The notes beneath the pieces were generated by a model, which searched no databases, was not told where the DNA came from, and worked only from the letters and a program-made list of their open reading frames with translations. Source: Phyllobacterium endophyticum (GTDB taxonomy: Bacteria; Pseudomonadota; Alphaproteobacteria; Rhizobiales; Rhizobiaceae). Taken from it: a DNA stretch of 64,000 nt. The first letter of the stretch is position 1; each line of letters opens with the position of its first letter. The position numbers and the translations under genes are program-made. Below are positions 1 to 9,234 of this stretch, piece after piece. The stretch covers positions 1-64,000 of the forward strand of contig NZ_PGGN01000007.1 in the NCBI RefSeq assembly GCF_003010935.1, written 5' to 3'.

Positions 1-216
1 CGGAGAAATGCGCGGCAAAACCGCAAGCAAACGTAAAGAGGGGCAGCCTCGTTCCGCCAGTGGGCCTCCAGTCCGGCCTGTTTCGGACCTATGCCCCGGC
101 ATGGTCAGACCTAAGTCTGATTACGCGACGGCAAGCCGTCGTTATCTGAGTTATGGAGTTCTTCCCCCGAGGCAGCGGGTTTCCCGCCCGCCAGGTCCGG
201 AATGACAGGAGGCACG

Positions 217-717
217 ATGCCTGCCCGCACGAGACCGGTACCCGTCCTTTGCACCGCCGCGCTGGCAACGGCGCTGGCGCTGGCGCCCTACACCTTCACT
301 TTCGACGGTCATTTCCCCACCTTGCAGCCCCAGGCAGCCCTCGCAAAGGACGGCAATAATGGCGGAGGCAATGGCAATGGCGGTGGTGGAAACAACGCCG
401 GCGGCAACGCTGGTGGCAATAACGGCAACGCTGGTGGCAATTCCGGCAACGCTGGTGGCAATTCCGGCAACGCTGGCGGCAACAATGGCAATGCCGGTGG
501 CAAGGGCAATTCTGCAGCTGCCGGCCCCGGCCGGTCCCCTTCGGCAGCGCCTGGCCGGGCGGCAAGCGACGGTCCTATCGAAGTTCGTCACAGGAATGGC
601 ATGAGCGAACGCATAAAGGACGGCCGCTATCTCATGAGTGACGCCAAAGGCCGCACGATCATCAACCGCACAGCGACACTAACCGACGAAAGTCGCCTGC
701 AGTCCCTTACCCGCTGA
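217..717 (+). CDS. Secreted Gly/Asn-rich repeat protein, function unknown
   Basis: The protein is 166 residues long. An N-terminal hydrophobic segment (about residues 9-25) looks like an export signal. A low-complexity middle (about 45-100) is built on the heptad GNAGGN(N/S). The C-terminal 60 residues are ordinary and charged, including EVRHRNGMSERIKDGRYLM. I chose the ATG at 217 over the in-frame ATG at 202 because AGGAGG at 207-212 precedes it. Similar proteins in rhizobia are unassigned secreted or cell-envelope proteins. I infer export but no function. The gene converges on the GMC oxidoreductase gene downstream. Confidence 0.6.
   Translation: MPARTRPVPVLCTAALATALALAPYTFTFDGHFPTLQPQAALAKDGNNGGGNGNGGGGNNAGGNAGGNNGNAGGNSGNAGGNSGNAGGNNGNAGGKGNSAAAGPGRSPSAAPGRAASDGPIEVRHRNGMSERIKDGRYLMSDAKGRTIINRTATLTDESRLQSLTR
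403..501 (+). repeat. 21-bp tandem repeat coding GNAGGN(N/S)
   Basis: Four full 21-bp units start at 403, 424, 445 and 466, followed by a partial unit at 487. All are in frame with the host gene. Units differ at a few bases, so the array is translated low-complexity sequence and is prone to slippage. It is not a CRISPR array. Confidence 0.8.
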
Positions 718-757
718 CACAGTTTCACAATTCCGGTGAAACCCTTGGCCGCCCGGC

Positions 758-2356
758 TCAAAGGCCGTCCTGCGCCGTGATGTGGTCGGCTAGGCGCAAT
801 GTCAGAGCGACGATAGTCAAAGTCGGCATGTCGTTGCCGCAGGTCGGAAATACCGAACTGCCGGCGACGTGAAGATTATGGATGCCGTGTACCTTGCAGT
901 TCCGGTCGACCACGCCCAGTCGGGGGTCGGTGTGCATGCGCGTCGTTCCCATGTGATGATTGCAGCCGATGATGGGGAGCTGTAGACCCGCATCGGCCCG
1001 CTCGAGGTCGACGCGCCCCATGCCCCCAGCTTCGAACTGGGCCTTCATTAAAGCCAGCATTCGCAGATGTGTGCGTTTTTCCAGATCGCCAACCCGCCAA
1101 TTCAGTTCGGCCCGGTTGAGGCCGAGACTATCACGTTGCCGCGAAAGAGTTATGCGGCTCTCCCTGTCCGGGACAGGCTCGACAACGCTTTCGATCTGGA
1201 AGTAGTCCGACTTTGCCGCCAGCCTCAGCCTTCGGTAGAGCAACGACGCCATCAGATTTGGGCTCCCGCGCGCAACCGTCGCAAAGGTCCGCAATTTGAT
1301 GTCGCGATAGTTCTTCAATCTTATGGCACTATAGAGCTCATGAAACCGCTCTGTGACGTCGCTGTCTTCTCCTGAACGGCACGCGCGGAAATAGGTGCGG
1401 CACTGCACCAGTTTTTCCCGCCGCTGCACCTGCTCCGCCAATCCGAAATGTGCGCTGGCGCTGGTGCCATCCACTGCAAGATCTGGATTGTGATAGGTGT
1501 GGCGGGCATCATAGAACCGGAAGGCCGCCGCATTGTTCAGAGGCACCATCTGTCCTTGCCGGATGCGCGGGTGTTCCATGAAATAGCGCCCGACAACATC
1601 GTAGTGGTTGCCAATTCCCTGTTGGGCGACTTTGTTGGAAAGCAGCATGAGACGCGCATTCTCAACGCCGCCTGCCGCAAGAATCGTACGTTTAGCCCGC
1701 ACGAATATCTTCTTGTGCTCGGCCGTCTCCACGTGGACGCCGGTAACCGTTGCGGCATCTTCGCTGGTCTCTATCTCGGTCACGTTCGCATTGAGTAGCA
1801 CTCTGGTTGTTGCAGCAGCAGCCAACGCCGCACGATAGTCCCGGCCGAAGCGGGTCGGCGGACTGAATTTACTCACGATCGTCTCAAGCGATCCATCGTT
1901 CAGCTCAAGCAGTTGCACTTGCTTGACGGACAGGTGTTCGCGCCAGAATTGCGGCTCGAAGCTGTGGTCGTTGACCTTGACGAGGTCGTTCGCGCGTTGG
2001 TAAAACGGCTCGACCTCCGTCCGGTCGAATGGCCAGCCGCTATTCGGCACCCAATCCCTTCGTTCAAAATCAATGTCAATAAATGGCCTGATCCAGCCTC
2101 CCCAGCAATTGGAACTGCCTCCCAATTGCCGGGTTCTGCTCGCGTGGAGATCGTATGCGAGACCGACATTCTCGCTCCGGTAGAGCGACTGCGATGCGGC
2201 GTTGAATTTGAGCCCACCGCCTTCAAGGACACATGTCTCGATACCGCGGCGTGCAAACTCGAGTGCAAGCGTGATACCTGCGACCCCACCCCCGACGATG
2301 CAGATCGCCGCATCCAGAACAGACCCGCCTGGCAGTTCTCTGGCATCGATAAACAT
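758..2356 (-). CDS. GMC-family FAD-dependent oxidoreductase
   Basis: A 532-residue flavoprotein of the glucose-methanol-choline family. Near the N-terminus is the dinucleotide-binding motif IVGGGVAGITLALEFARRG. The middle contains RQLGGSSNCWGGW, a typical substrate-side loop. The C-terminus has the family signature CNHHMGTTRMHTDPRLGVVD followed by AGSSVFPTCGNDMPT. Members oxidise alcohols or sugars using FAD. The ATG at 2356 is preferred because AGGTGG lies 10 nt upstream and homologues usually begin MFIDAR; in-frame starts upstream (GTG at 2410, ATG at 2398) lack a good site. No signal peptide is visible. The substrate is unknown. Confidence 0.85.
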   Translation of the reverse strand: MFIDARELPGGSVLDAAICIVGGGVAGITLALEFARRGIETCVLEGGGLKFNAASQSLYRSENVGLAYDLHASRTRQLGGSSNCWGGWIRPFIDIDFERRDWVPNSGWPFDRTEVEPFYQRANDLVKVNDHSFEPQFWREHLSVKQVQLLELNDGSLETIVSKFSPPTRFGRDYRAALAAAATTRVLLNANVTEIETSEDAATVTGVHVETAEHKKIFVRAKRTILAAGGVENARLMLLSNKVAQQGIGNHYDVVGRYFMEHPRIRQGQMVPLNNAAAFRFYDARHTYHNPDLAVDGTSASAHFGLAEQVQRREKLVQCRTYFRACRSGEDSDVTERFHELYSAIRLKNYRDIKLRTFATVARGSPNLMASLLYRRLRLAAKSDYFQIESVVEPVPDRESRITLSRQRDSLGLNRAELNWRVGDLEKRTHLRMLALMKAQFEAGGMGRVDLERADAGLQLPIIGCNHHMGTTRMHTDPRLGVVDRNCKVHGIHNLHVAGSSVFPTCGNDMPTLTIVALTLRLADHITAQDGL

Positions 2357-2560
2357 GGAATTGTAGCCACCTTTCCCCCGAGCAACCTTGTTCATCATAA
2401 CGCTCGACACGGCGCGAAATGAATGCGCCGCGAAGGGTGACGTGGCGTAGTCCTTTGGTGGAGGCCCCTCATCATTCGATTGGTGCTAGTACCCGGAACC
2501 GACGGATTATTTAAATCAGGCGCTGGTTATGATTAGGGATCGTAATGCCATTTGGACTAT

Positions 2561-3040
2561 CTATGTCGGCTGACGCTCAACAAGGCTGGCCAGTTGCTCT
2601 ACAACTGTCCCCCACCCGTCGAAAAAGCCCATTTCTTCGTGAGTATTCCGGTCGGAACCGTTCTTATGCATCACGTGGGCGCGATAGCCGGTGCCCGATG
2701 AATGATCTTGCAGGGTAATGATCGCCGTCATGAACGGCTGTTCTGCAGGTCTCCACCCGCCGACAAGAGAGTTTGTGAAGACAATCCGTTCAAGGTTATC
2801 GAGAGCGAGAAAGCAGCCGCTCAGATGGGGAACGAAATCGCCGCCGTTTTCACTCATCTCGGTGATCAATGCGCCGCCAGGGCGAAGATTCATTTCAACA
2901 ACCCTGCACTTGGCCGGTGCTGGAATCCACCATTGCTCAAAGCTTGACGCAGTGGTCCACGCGTTCCAGACGCTTGATCTTGGCGCTTTGATCACCCTTG
3001 AAATAACGAGGTCGAGATTTGGATCTACGGTCTGGCTCAT
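2561..3040 (-). CDS. SRPBCC/AHSA1-domain protein
   Basis: A 159-residue protein covering one START-like ligand-binding fold of the Activator-of-Hsp90-ATPase (AHSA1) type. It opens with DLVISRVIKAPRSSVWNAWT and contains the FEQWWIPAPAKC stretch typical of the family. It overlaps the upstream ArsR-type regulator gene by 4 nt (ATGA), so the two are translationally coupled. In many alphaproteobacteria such ArsR-SRPBCC pairs form a small autoregulated operon. The ligand is unknown. The family call is secure but the cellular role is not. Confidence 0.85.
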   Translation of the reverse strand: MSQTVDPNLDLVISRVIKAPRSSVWNAWTTASSFEQWWIPAPAKCRVVEMNLRPGGALITEMSENGGDFVPHLSGCFLALDNLERIVFTNSLVGGWRPAEQPFMTAIITLQDHSSGTGYRAHVMHKNGSDRNTHEEMGFFDGWGTVVEQLASLVERQPT

Positions 3041-3381
3041 TCTTGTCTTTCCTTCTTGTCGGCGTCAGTAACAAATTGCTCGAGCCTGTCGGTTCGGTCT
3101 TCCCAAAGTGCACGTTGTTCGGACAACCATGCGTCCACCGCGGCAAGCCGTTCCTTCTTGATCACACATGTTCTCACGCGACCTTGCTTGCGCGTCTGGA
3201 TGAGCCCGCTGCTTTCGAGGAAATGGATGTGCTTCAAAAAGGATGGCAAAGCCATGTCGAAAGGATCGGCCAGGTCGCTGATGCTTGCAGGCCCCTTCCC
3301 CAACCGGCTCAGGACGGCGCGACGGGTGGGATCGGCGAGCGCTTGGAATATATCGTTCAACTGGGTCGAATAGTTTTCCAT
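3037..3381 (-). CDS. ArsR-family winged-helix repressor
   Basis: A 114-residue regulator with the ArsR-type helix-turn-helix. The opening QLNDIFQALADPTRRAVLSRL and the recognition region DMALPSFLKHIHFLESSGLI are standard. There is no metal-binding Cys pair, so this belongs to the non-metal branch that accompanies SRPBCC proteins. The start could be the ATG at 3381 or at 3396; neither has a well-spaced ribosome site. The operator motifs at 3385-3427 surround both, which favours autoregulation and possibly a very short or absent leader. It is the first gene of a two-gene operon. Confidence 0.85.
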   Translation of the reverse strand: MENYSTQLNDIFQALADPTRRAVLSRLGKGPASISDLADPFDMALPSFLKHIHFLESSGLIQTRKQGRVRTCVIKKERLAAVDAWLSEQRALWEDRTDRLEQFVTDADKKERQE

Positions 3382-3384
3382 ATG

Positions 3385-3427
3385 GCTAACTATCATGTCC
3401 TGATACTTAGCGCAAGAGCTAACTATC
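3385..3427. promoter_or_regulatory. Triple operator of the ArsR-type gene
   Basis: The 10-mer GCTAACTATC occurs at 3385-3394 and 3418-3427, and its near-inverse GATACTTAGC (one mismatch to the reverse complement) at 3402-3411. Motif centres are about 16-17 bp apart. The middle and distal copies form an imperfect palindrome separated by 6 bp. The array sits on the start codon of the repressor gene, as expected for an autoregulatory operator. Binding itself is inferred. Confidence 0.6.
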
Positions 3428-3546
3428 GTGCCGAGACAAATGCATCTGCAACCAGCGCGTGGCCTGCCCCAAATGGGGCGCTTTTGAATTCTTCTCGCGT
3501 CTGCTACACTTGCTCCTATAATCAATAAAAAATACGGGGAACTACC

Positions 3547-4290
3547 ATGCATCGCGGTCTGACGTGCGGAGTTTTTCTAGCAGGAGTTGTGCTTTGCGCT
3601 TTTGCCGGCGCGGTTGCAGCAGATAGCGAAAACGATGTCGCAACGGGAGAGCGGCTTGCTGCTTTTTTGCGCGCGGGCCGGAACGTCATCTCAAGTCACC
3701 AGAATATCATCAATGATGCATCGATGGGCGACAAGAACCTCACTGGCCAGCGCGTTACAGATGAAGCGCTGGAAATCTTTGCCAAGGGGGACCCTGCACC
3801 CGAGAACACGTTCGACGCTCAGGACAAGCGGCTGTTCGATGCACAGGTCGCGGCATTGCGCGAAGTCGTGGACGAGCATCAGAAATTGATCAATACGGAA
3901 GGCGTTGGCTTCAAGGGGTTCATTCCTGCGACCTTCGCCCGTCTGGTCAACGAGCGCTTCGAAGAGAAAGTTGGCAACGAGGCAAAGATGAAGGTCACGG
4001 CGCCAAAGGATCTCGTGCGCAACCGCAAGGCGCTTCCCGATGAGTGGGAGCAGCAGGTAATAGAAACCAAATTTCTGGCACCCGATTGGCCCAAGGGCAA
4101 ACCCTTCGTCGAGGAAGTTTCAATGAAGGGGCGCCAGTCGTTTCGCATGCTCATACCTGAATACTACTCGAAGTCATGTCTCACTTGTCATGGTCAGCCC
4201 AAGGGCGAAGTGGACATTTCCGGCTATCCGAAAGAGGGTGGCGCCGAAGGCGACCTGGGCGGTGCGATCAGCATCACGCTCTTCAAATGA
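3547..4290 (+). CDS. Periplasmic Tll0287-like (DUF3365) CxxCH haem protein
   Basis: A 247-residue protein. Residues 1-25 form a signal peptide ending in VAA. The mature part matches the Tll0287-like/DUF3365 sensor fold, and near the C-terminus [20 protein letters not shown] carries a CxxCH haem c attachment motif. Related domains bind haem and usually act as redox or small-molecule sensors joined to signalling modules. A GGGGA site precedes the ATG. The stop overlaps the start of the hybrid kinase (ATGA), so I infer that this is its periplasmic input partner. It is divergent from the ArsR-SRPBCC operon. Confidence 0.8.
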   Translation: MHRGLTCGVFLAGVVLCAFAGAVAADSENDVATGERLAAFLRAGRNVISSHQNIINDASMGDKNLTGQRVTDEALEIFAKGDPAPENTFDAQDKRLFDAQVAALREVVDEHQKLINTEGVGFKGFIPATFARLVNERFEEKVGNEAKMKVTAPKDLVRNRKALPDEWEQQVIETKFLAPDWPKGKPFVEEVSMKGRQSFRMLIPEYYSKSCLTCHGQPKGEVDISGYPKEGGAEGDLGGAISITLFK

Positions 4291-6998
4291 ACGCCTTCAA
4301 CGCCATCGGATCCCGCATCGGGCGTTTGCTGGAGCGCAAGATACCGCTACGGCTCATCTGCCTTTCGGCGGGTCTCCTGGGCGCACTCCTTCTCAGCGTT
4401 GCCTTCATGGGCCACGATCTGCTTGACAATCAGCGACGCGTCGCGGCGGCAAATGCACGTTTTCACATGTTCAGCGAAGCAGCCAAGGCACATCGGCATT
4501 TTGGCGAAATGCGCTATTGGCTGACCGACCTGTCGGTCAGCCTTTTGACATTGTCGGAGCGCCGTGCCGCGACGGCAAGAGCCGCGCTCGAGGAGGATCT
4601 GGCACGAATCCGGGAGTTTGCGCCCGAAGCCGCCGATATGATCGAGAAAGGCGCAAAGGCCTATTACGATCAGGCAATGGAGGCGGTTGATGCCTATACG
4701 GCCGACAATCGCGTGATCGGCAACACGCGGCTGGCCTCGGCAAGAAACTATAGTGACGAGATCGACGGGGTGCTGACGGCGCTCGGGACGCGCCTTGAAA
4801 CCGAAGCCGATGCCGCGCGGGACATGGCCATCACTACCATGCGAAATACATTTCGCCGCGCCATGATCTCCGTCAGTGCAATCACGATCGTTGGCGCGAT
4901 AATGACGTGGCTCGTGCTCAGGTCAATTCTTGTGCCGCTTGGCCGCGTCGACAGAGCAATGGCTCAACTCACCCAAGGGCGCGAGGATGTCGAACTGCCT
5001 CCCGAAGGGCGCGACGAATTTGGCCGGCTTGCGACGACATTGCGGCTGCTGCGTGATGGTCAGGCGGAGCGGCGGGCCCTTGAAGCGGCTGCTGAACACC
5101 AGCGCAATACCGTAAGAACTGCCATCGAGACCATCCCCGATGGGTTTGCCCTTTTCGACGCAGAGGACAAGCTCGTTCTCGTAAACCAGCGCTATCTGGA
5201 AATCTTTCCCGAGACGGCTGACCTTATGAAGCCTGGAACAAGCTTCGAGGACATCATGCGGGCGCAGGCGGAGCGCGGGCGGACCGAGATAGATCGCGCT
5301 GAACGGGAGACCTGGCTCGAAGAGGCGATGCGACGCCAGCGGGATCCGCACGGCACCATGGAGCGGCAGTTTTCCAACGGCACCTGGATACGCGTTGCCA
5401 AGCGGAAGACGCCCGAAGGCGGCACAGTTGCGGTGTATACGGACATCACTGATCTGAAGCATCGTCAGGCCGAGCTCGAGGAGGCACGGCGCGGCGCGGA
5501 AGTCGCGAGCCAGGAAAAGAGCCGTTTCCTCGCTTCGATGAGTCATGAATTGCGAACGCCTCTCAACGCCATCATTGGCTATAGCGAGATGCTGATGGAG
5601 GATGCAAGCGATTGGGACAAACCGGGGTTCGTTGCTGACCTTGGCAAGATCATGGGGTCCGGCCGTCACCTTCTTGCACTGATAAACGATGTTCTCGATC
5701 TGTCGAAGATCGAGGCAGGCAAGATGGAGCTCTACATCGAGCCTGTAAGCGTAAAGCAGCTTCTGGCAGACGTGGAGAGCACCGTAGCTCCGCTCATCAC
5801 CAAGAAGGGCAATCGCCTCACGATCGAGGCATCGGTAGAACCAGACGAAATCGAGACCGATAAAACCAAGCTGCGGCAAAACCTGTTCAATCTGCTTTCC
5901 AATGCAGCGAAATTTACCCAGAACGACGAGATCCGCCTTTCGGTGAGGCGATATCATGACAGGGAAACCGGCGATCTGGTTGAGTTCGCGGTCAGCGACA
6001 ATGGTATCGGCATGACCGAGGAGCAGCAGACAAAACTGTTCCAGGCTTTCGTACAGGTCGATGCGTCCACCACCCGCAACTACGGCGGCACCGGCCTTGG
6101 CCTCGCGATCACCCAGCATTTCATCAAGATGATGGGCGGTACGATCGAGGTGGAAAGCAAGTTCGGCGAAGGATCGACCTTCCGTTTCACCATACCGGCA
6201 AATGGTGCAACACCCCTCGCCCCGGAAGCGGCTCCTGAGGAGCTGCCCGACAACGCAATGCGTGGAACTGTTCTGGTCATCGACGATGAGGAACGGGCAC
6301 GCAAGTTCATTTCGGAAGCGGTACGCAACGCAGGTTTCAACGTCATCGAAGCAGCTGGCGGCGAGGAGGGCATGACAAAGATACGCAAATCGCGCCCCGA
6401 CGCCATCATCCTCGATGTCATCATGCCGGGCCAGGACGGCTGGTCGGTGTTGCGCGAGATCAAGTCGGATCGGGCACTGCGGGATATCCCCGTGATCCTC
6501 GCAACGGTCGTCGCGGATCGTGAGATGGGAATGGCCTTCGGTGCAGCGGGCCACCTGGTCAAGCCCATCGATCCGCGCCAGCTCGTTGAAATGCTGAATG
6601 CGGTCGCAGGTACCGGGCAGCACGACGTGCTGATTGTCGACGACGATCCCGCAACGCGCGAATTGTTCCGCCGGGTGCTGGCCCGCGAGGGCTGGCGTGT
6701 GCGTGAGGCAATTGATGGCCAGCGCGGGCTCGCGGAGCTTGAGGCGGGACGCCCGACGGTAATGGTTCTCGATTTGATGATGCCGAACATGGACGGTTTT
6801 GCCCTGCTTCGGGCGATCCAGGACCGGACGGATCTGGTCGACATCCCTGTCGTCGTCGTGACCTCGAAGGATTTGACGCGGGACGAACTGGCCTGGCTCA
6901 ATACGCGTGCGAGTGAGGTTGTCCGAAAAGGAACAAAAGGCCGCGCCGACCTGATCGCAGCCTTGAAGCGGCACGTGCCGCTTCGCGAAGATGCTTGA
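4287..6998 (+). CDS. Membrane hybrid sensor histidine kinase with two receivers
   Basis: A 903-residue kinase. Transmembrane segments lie near residues 22-42 and 192-212 and flank a helical periplasmic domain. HAMP and PAS domains follow ([20 protein letters not shown]). The HisKA box is [20 protein letters not shown] (His near 420) and the ATPase has [15 protein letters not shown] and GGTGLGLAI. Two receiver domains fill the C-terminal third, with Asp in [11 protein letters not shown] and [11 protein letters not shown]. The ATG at 4287 overlaps the stop of the periplasmic haem-protein gene. The protein probably relays phosphate to the next two gene products. A longer in-frame extension to 4176 is unlikely because it would lie inside the upstream gene. 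Confidence 0.9.
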   Translation: MNAFNAIGSRIGRLLERKIPLRLICLSAGLLGALLLSVAFMGHDLLDNQRRVAAANARFHMFSEAAKAHRHFGEMRYWLTDLSVSLLTLSERRAATARAALEEDLARIREFAPEAADMIEKGAKAYYDQAMEAVDAYTADNRVIGNTRLASARNYSDEIDGVLTALGTRLETEADAARDMAITTMRNTFRRAMISVSAITIVGAIMTWLVLRSILVPLGRVDRAMAQLTQGREDVELPPEGRDEFGRLATTLRLLRDGQAERRALEAAAEHQRNTVRTAIETIPDGFALFDAEDKLVLVNQRYLEIFPETADLMKPGTSFEDIMRAQAERGRTEIDRAERETWLEEAMRRQRDPHGTMERQFSNGTWIRVAKRKTPEGGTVAVYTDITDLKHRQAELEEARRGAEVASQEKSRFLASMSHELRTPLNAIIGYSEMLMEDASDWDKPGFVADLGKIMGSGRHLLALINDVLDLSKIEAGKMELYIEPVSVKQLLADVESTVAPLITKKGNRLTIEASVEPDEIETDKTKLRQNLFNLLSNAAKFTQNDEIRLSVRRYHDRETGDLVEFAVSDNGIGMTEEQQTKLFQAFVQVDASTTRNYGGTGLGLAITQHFIKMMGGTIEVESKFGEGSTFRFTIPANGATPLAPEAAPEELPDNAMRGTVLVIDDEERARKFISEAVRNAGFNVIEAAGGEEGMTKIRKSRPDAIILDVIMPGQDGWSVLREIKSDRALRDIPVILATVVADREMGMAFGAAGHLVKPIDPRQLVEMLNAVAGTGQHDVLIVDDDPATRELFRRVLAREGWRVREAIDGQRGLAELEAGRPTVMVLDLMMPNMDGFALLRAIQDRTDLVDIPVVVVTSKDLTRDELAWLNTRASEVVRKGTKGRADLIAALKRHVPLREDA

Positions 6999-7009
6999 GG
7001 GAGCTGAAT

Positions 7010-7375
7010 ATGGTCAAGATTCTTCTCGTCGAAGACAATGAGATGAACCGCGACATGCTTTCGCGCCGATTGGAGCGGCGGGGATATGAGGTGATCATCG
7101 CCACGGACGGGCTCGCCGGCGTCGAAGCTGCAGTGAGCGGCAGGCCGGACCTCGTCCTGATGGATATGAGCCTGCCTGTGATCGACGGCTGGGAGGCGAC
7201 ACGGCGCATCAAGGGAAATCCCGTTACCGCCGCCATTCCTGTCATCGCGCTCACGGCCCACGCCATGGCCGGGGACAGGGAGAAGGCTATGGAAGCCGGC
7301 TGCGATGATTACGACACCAAACCGATCGAGTTGCCTGCGCTTCTCGACAAGATCGTCAGACTGACGGGAGCCTGA
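7010..7375 (+). CDS. Single-domain response regulator, DivK-like
   Basis: A 121-residue stand-alone receiver. It has the acidic pair in KILLVEDNEMNRD, the phospho-acceptor Asp in LVLMDMSLPVIDGWEATRRI, and the Thr and Lys of the ALTAHAM and DYDTKPIEL motifs. The closest named type is DivK, a shuttle without an output domain. The ATG at 7010 is chosen because GGGAG lies 6 nt before it; a TTG at 6995 has no such site. Sandwiched between a hybrid kinase and a receiver-cyclase, it is likely an intermediate in the same relay. It need not be the cell-cycle DivK. Confidence 0.85.
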   Translation: MVKILLVEDNEMNRDMLSRRLERRGYEVIIATDGLAGVEAAVSGRPDLVLMDMSLPVIDGWEATRRIKGNPVTAAIPVIALTAHAMAGDREKAMEAGCDDYDTKPIELPALLDKIVRLTGA

Positions 7376-7378
7376 GCC

Positions 7379-8932
7379 GTGTCGATCTCCACGGATATGG
7401 GCCGCCGCGTCTACGTCGCAAGGCTGGTGCAAAAGATCGCCGACCCGGCGCAGGCGATTTTGGGCTATCAGGAACTGGTGATCGAGGATGTACAGGCTTC
7501 CGGGCCCCATGATGCGTTGCCCGACCTCTACAAGGTTCTCGCCGCTGCGCGCGATCTGAACGACCTGATCAAGCGCCTGCTCGATACCGAGGCTTCCGGC
7601 AGTTCGGGCGTCTTCGCGGTCGACAGCGAATTACGCCATGACCTGCGAACCCCGATGAACGCCATTCTCGGCTATTCGGAGATGGTCATGGAAGAATTCG
7701 CAGGGAGCCTTTCCGCAAGCATCGCCGACGATATCGCAAAGATCATTCTCGAAAGCCGGTTCCTGCTGGAGCAGATCGATGGAAAGCTGGACGTTTTCTC
7801 CGACGACCCCCGCGAAAAGCTCACTGATCATGTTGACGTGACCATAGCGGCCGATCTGGTACGGACCATTGCCGCGCGTGTTGTCCGCTCCTCCAGCGAG
7901 ACCGGGCGTATCCTGATCGTCGATGATACAGCGTCGAACCGCGACCTTCTGAACAGGCGCCTCACCCGCGATGGCCATCTTGTTACCGCCGCCGGTTCCG
8001 GCGAGGAGGCCCTGAGCATCCTGGAGACCCAGGAGTTCGATCTGGCCTTGGCTGATATCCTGATGCCGGACATGAACGGCATTGAACTTCTCGGCCGTCT
8101 CAAGTCACATGAGCGCTTGCGCGAAATCCCGGTCATCATGATTTCGGGGTTGAAGGATGATGGCGCCATTATCCGCTGCATCGAGGCGGGAGCCGAGGAT
8201 TACCTGCACAAGCCCATCGATCCGGTCCTGTTGCGCGCCCGCATAACCGCCTGTCTTGAACGCAGCCGTTGGCGTGAGCGCGAAAGACGGTATCTCGCAC
8301 AGATCGAATTCGAAAAGGAACGCGCGGACACGCTGCTCGATGCCATCCTTCCAAGACAGGTGATAAAGCGGCTTGCCGATGGTGAAAAAGTTATCGCCGA
8401 TCGCATCGATATGGCCACCATCGTCTTTGCAGATATTGTCAATTTCACCCAGTTTGCTGCCCGGACCCCGCCCATCAAGTTGCTGCAGAGACTGGGTGAA
8501 CTATTTTCCCGTTTCGACGAACTTGCCGATCAGCATGGTGTCGAGAAGATAAAGACCATTGGCGATGCCTATATGGCTGCAGCAGGGATACCCGACCCGC
8601 GACCCGACCACGCACAGGCGGCCGTGGCGTTCGCAAGGGCAATGCTGGCCGAGATGTGCCGGACCACGGGTTCGGAACCGCGCCTCAATCTGCGCATTGG
8701 AATAAACACCGGACCGGTTATCGCTGGTTTGATAGGCCGCAAACGCTTTGTGTACGACGTGTGGGGTCACACGGTGAACGTTGCCAGCCGAATGGAATCC
8801 TGCGGGACGCCTGGGCGTATCCAGATATCCCAAAGCACGTTCGACGCGCTCGGCCCGGATTTCGGAGAGTGCCACCACGAAATCAGGGATATCCACGGGA
8901 TCGGTAAATATCCCACATACCTGCTTTTGTAG
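7379..8932 (+). CDS. Receiver-coupled class III adenylate cyclase
   Basis: A 517-residue protein. Residues about 75-105 hold a HisKA-like H-box (ELRHDLRTPMNAILGYSEMV) but no ATPase domain follows. A receiver occupies about 178-300, with Asp in LALADILMPDMNG. A class III cyclase fills the C-terminus. Both metal Asp residues are present (IVFADIVNFTQF and KTIGDAYM), as are the adenine-type Lys in EKIKTIGD, the Asp in VYDVWG and the transition-state Arg in VNVASRM. The start is a GTG with GGGAG 8 nt upstream. It should make cAMP when phosphorylated. The H-box may be a docking or phosphotransfer site. Confidence 0.85.
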   Translation: MSISTDMGRRVYVARLVQKIADPAQAILGYQELVIEDVQASGPHDALPDLYKVLAAARDLNDLIKRLLDTEASGSSGVFAVDSELRHDLRTPMNAILGYSEMVMEEFAGSLSASIADDIAKIILESRFLLEQIDGKLDVFSDDPREKLTDHVDVTIAADLVRTIAARVVRSSSETGRILIVDDTASNRDLLNRRLTRDGHLVTAAGSGEEALSILETQEFDLALADILMPDMNGIELLGRLKSHERLREIPVIMISGLKDDGAIIRCIEAGAEDYLHKPIDPVLLRARITACLERSRWRERERRYLAQIEFEKERADTLLDAILPRQVIKRLADGEKVIADRIDMATIVFADIVNFTQFAARTPPIKLLQRLGELFSRFDELADQHGVEKIKTIGDAYMAAAGIPDPRPDHAQAAVAFARAMLAEMCRTTGSEPRLNLRIGINTGPVIAGLIGRKRFVYDVWGHTVNVASRMESCGTPGRIQISQSTFDALGPDFGECHHEIRDIHGIGKYPTYLLL

Positions 8933-8982
8933 AGTCGTCGATCCGCTCTCTATTGGCTTGAAGTTTGCTTTACGCATACAAC

Positions 8983-9233
8983 ATGAAAAACATCGCTTAC
9001 AGCCGTGTTGCGTTGAAAGCGCTGAGCCGAATGCCGTTGAACACAGCGAAGCTGATCCGCTCGAAAATCGTCCAGTATGCCGAGTATCCGACATCACAGG
9101 TGCGTAACGTCGTCAAGCTTCAGGGCCTGGATATCGCCTTCGTGTTGAGGACTGGCGTGTGATTTTCGATGACCACGGAAATGTTCTGCACATCGAAGCT
9201 ATCGGCCCGCGCGGCGGCGTATATGGAAACTGA
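8983..9233 (+). pseudogene. RelE/ParE-family toxin gene broken by a frameshift
   Basis: Translation from the ATG at 8983 gives a normal RelE-type N-terminus (MKNIAYSRVALKALSRM through VVKLQGLD), then leaves frame near 9132-9135 and stops at 9162. In the +1-shifted frame the expected C-terminus follows: RLRVEDWRVIFDDHGNVLHI up to the TGA at 9231. One extra base (gat-tat-cgc instead of gatatcgc) would restore D-Y-R-L-R-V and a protein of about 83 residues. Either the toxin is inactivated or a base was lost in sequencing. The antitoxin gene starts 1 nt after the restored stop. Confidence 0.75.
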
Positions 9234-9234
9234 G

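Noticed and set aside
403-501. Possible CRISPR-like array
   Set aside because: The 21-bp units are adjacent without spacers and encode an in-frame GNAGGN heptad in a secreted protein.
722-742. GTTTCAC/GTGAAAC hairpin between the repeat-protein and GMC genes
   Set aside because: A 7-bp stem at convergent gene ends is suggestive, but no T-tract follows on either strand and it may be chance.
4923-6974. 683-codon open frame antisense to the hybrid kinase gene
   Set aside because: It is a shadow of a GC-rich kinase gene. The translation has no domain, its composition is odd (rich in Arg, His and Leu), and the plus strand encodes unmistakable kinase motifs.
6080-7510. 476-codon antisense frame across the kinase and receiver genes
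   Set aside because: It spans two well-supported plus-strand genes and shows no protein family features.
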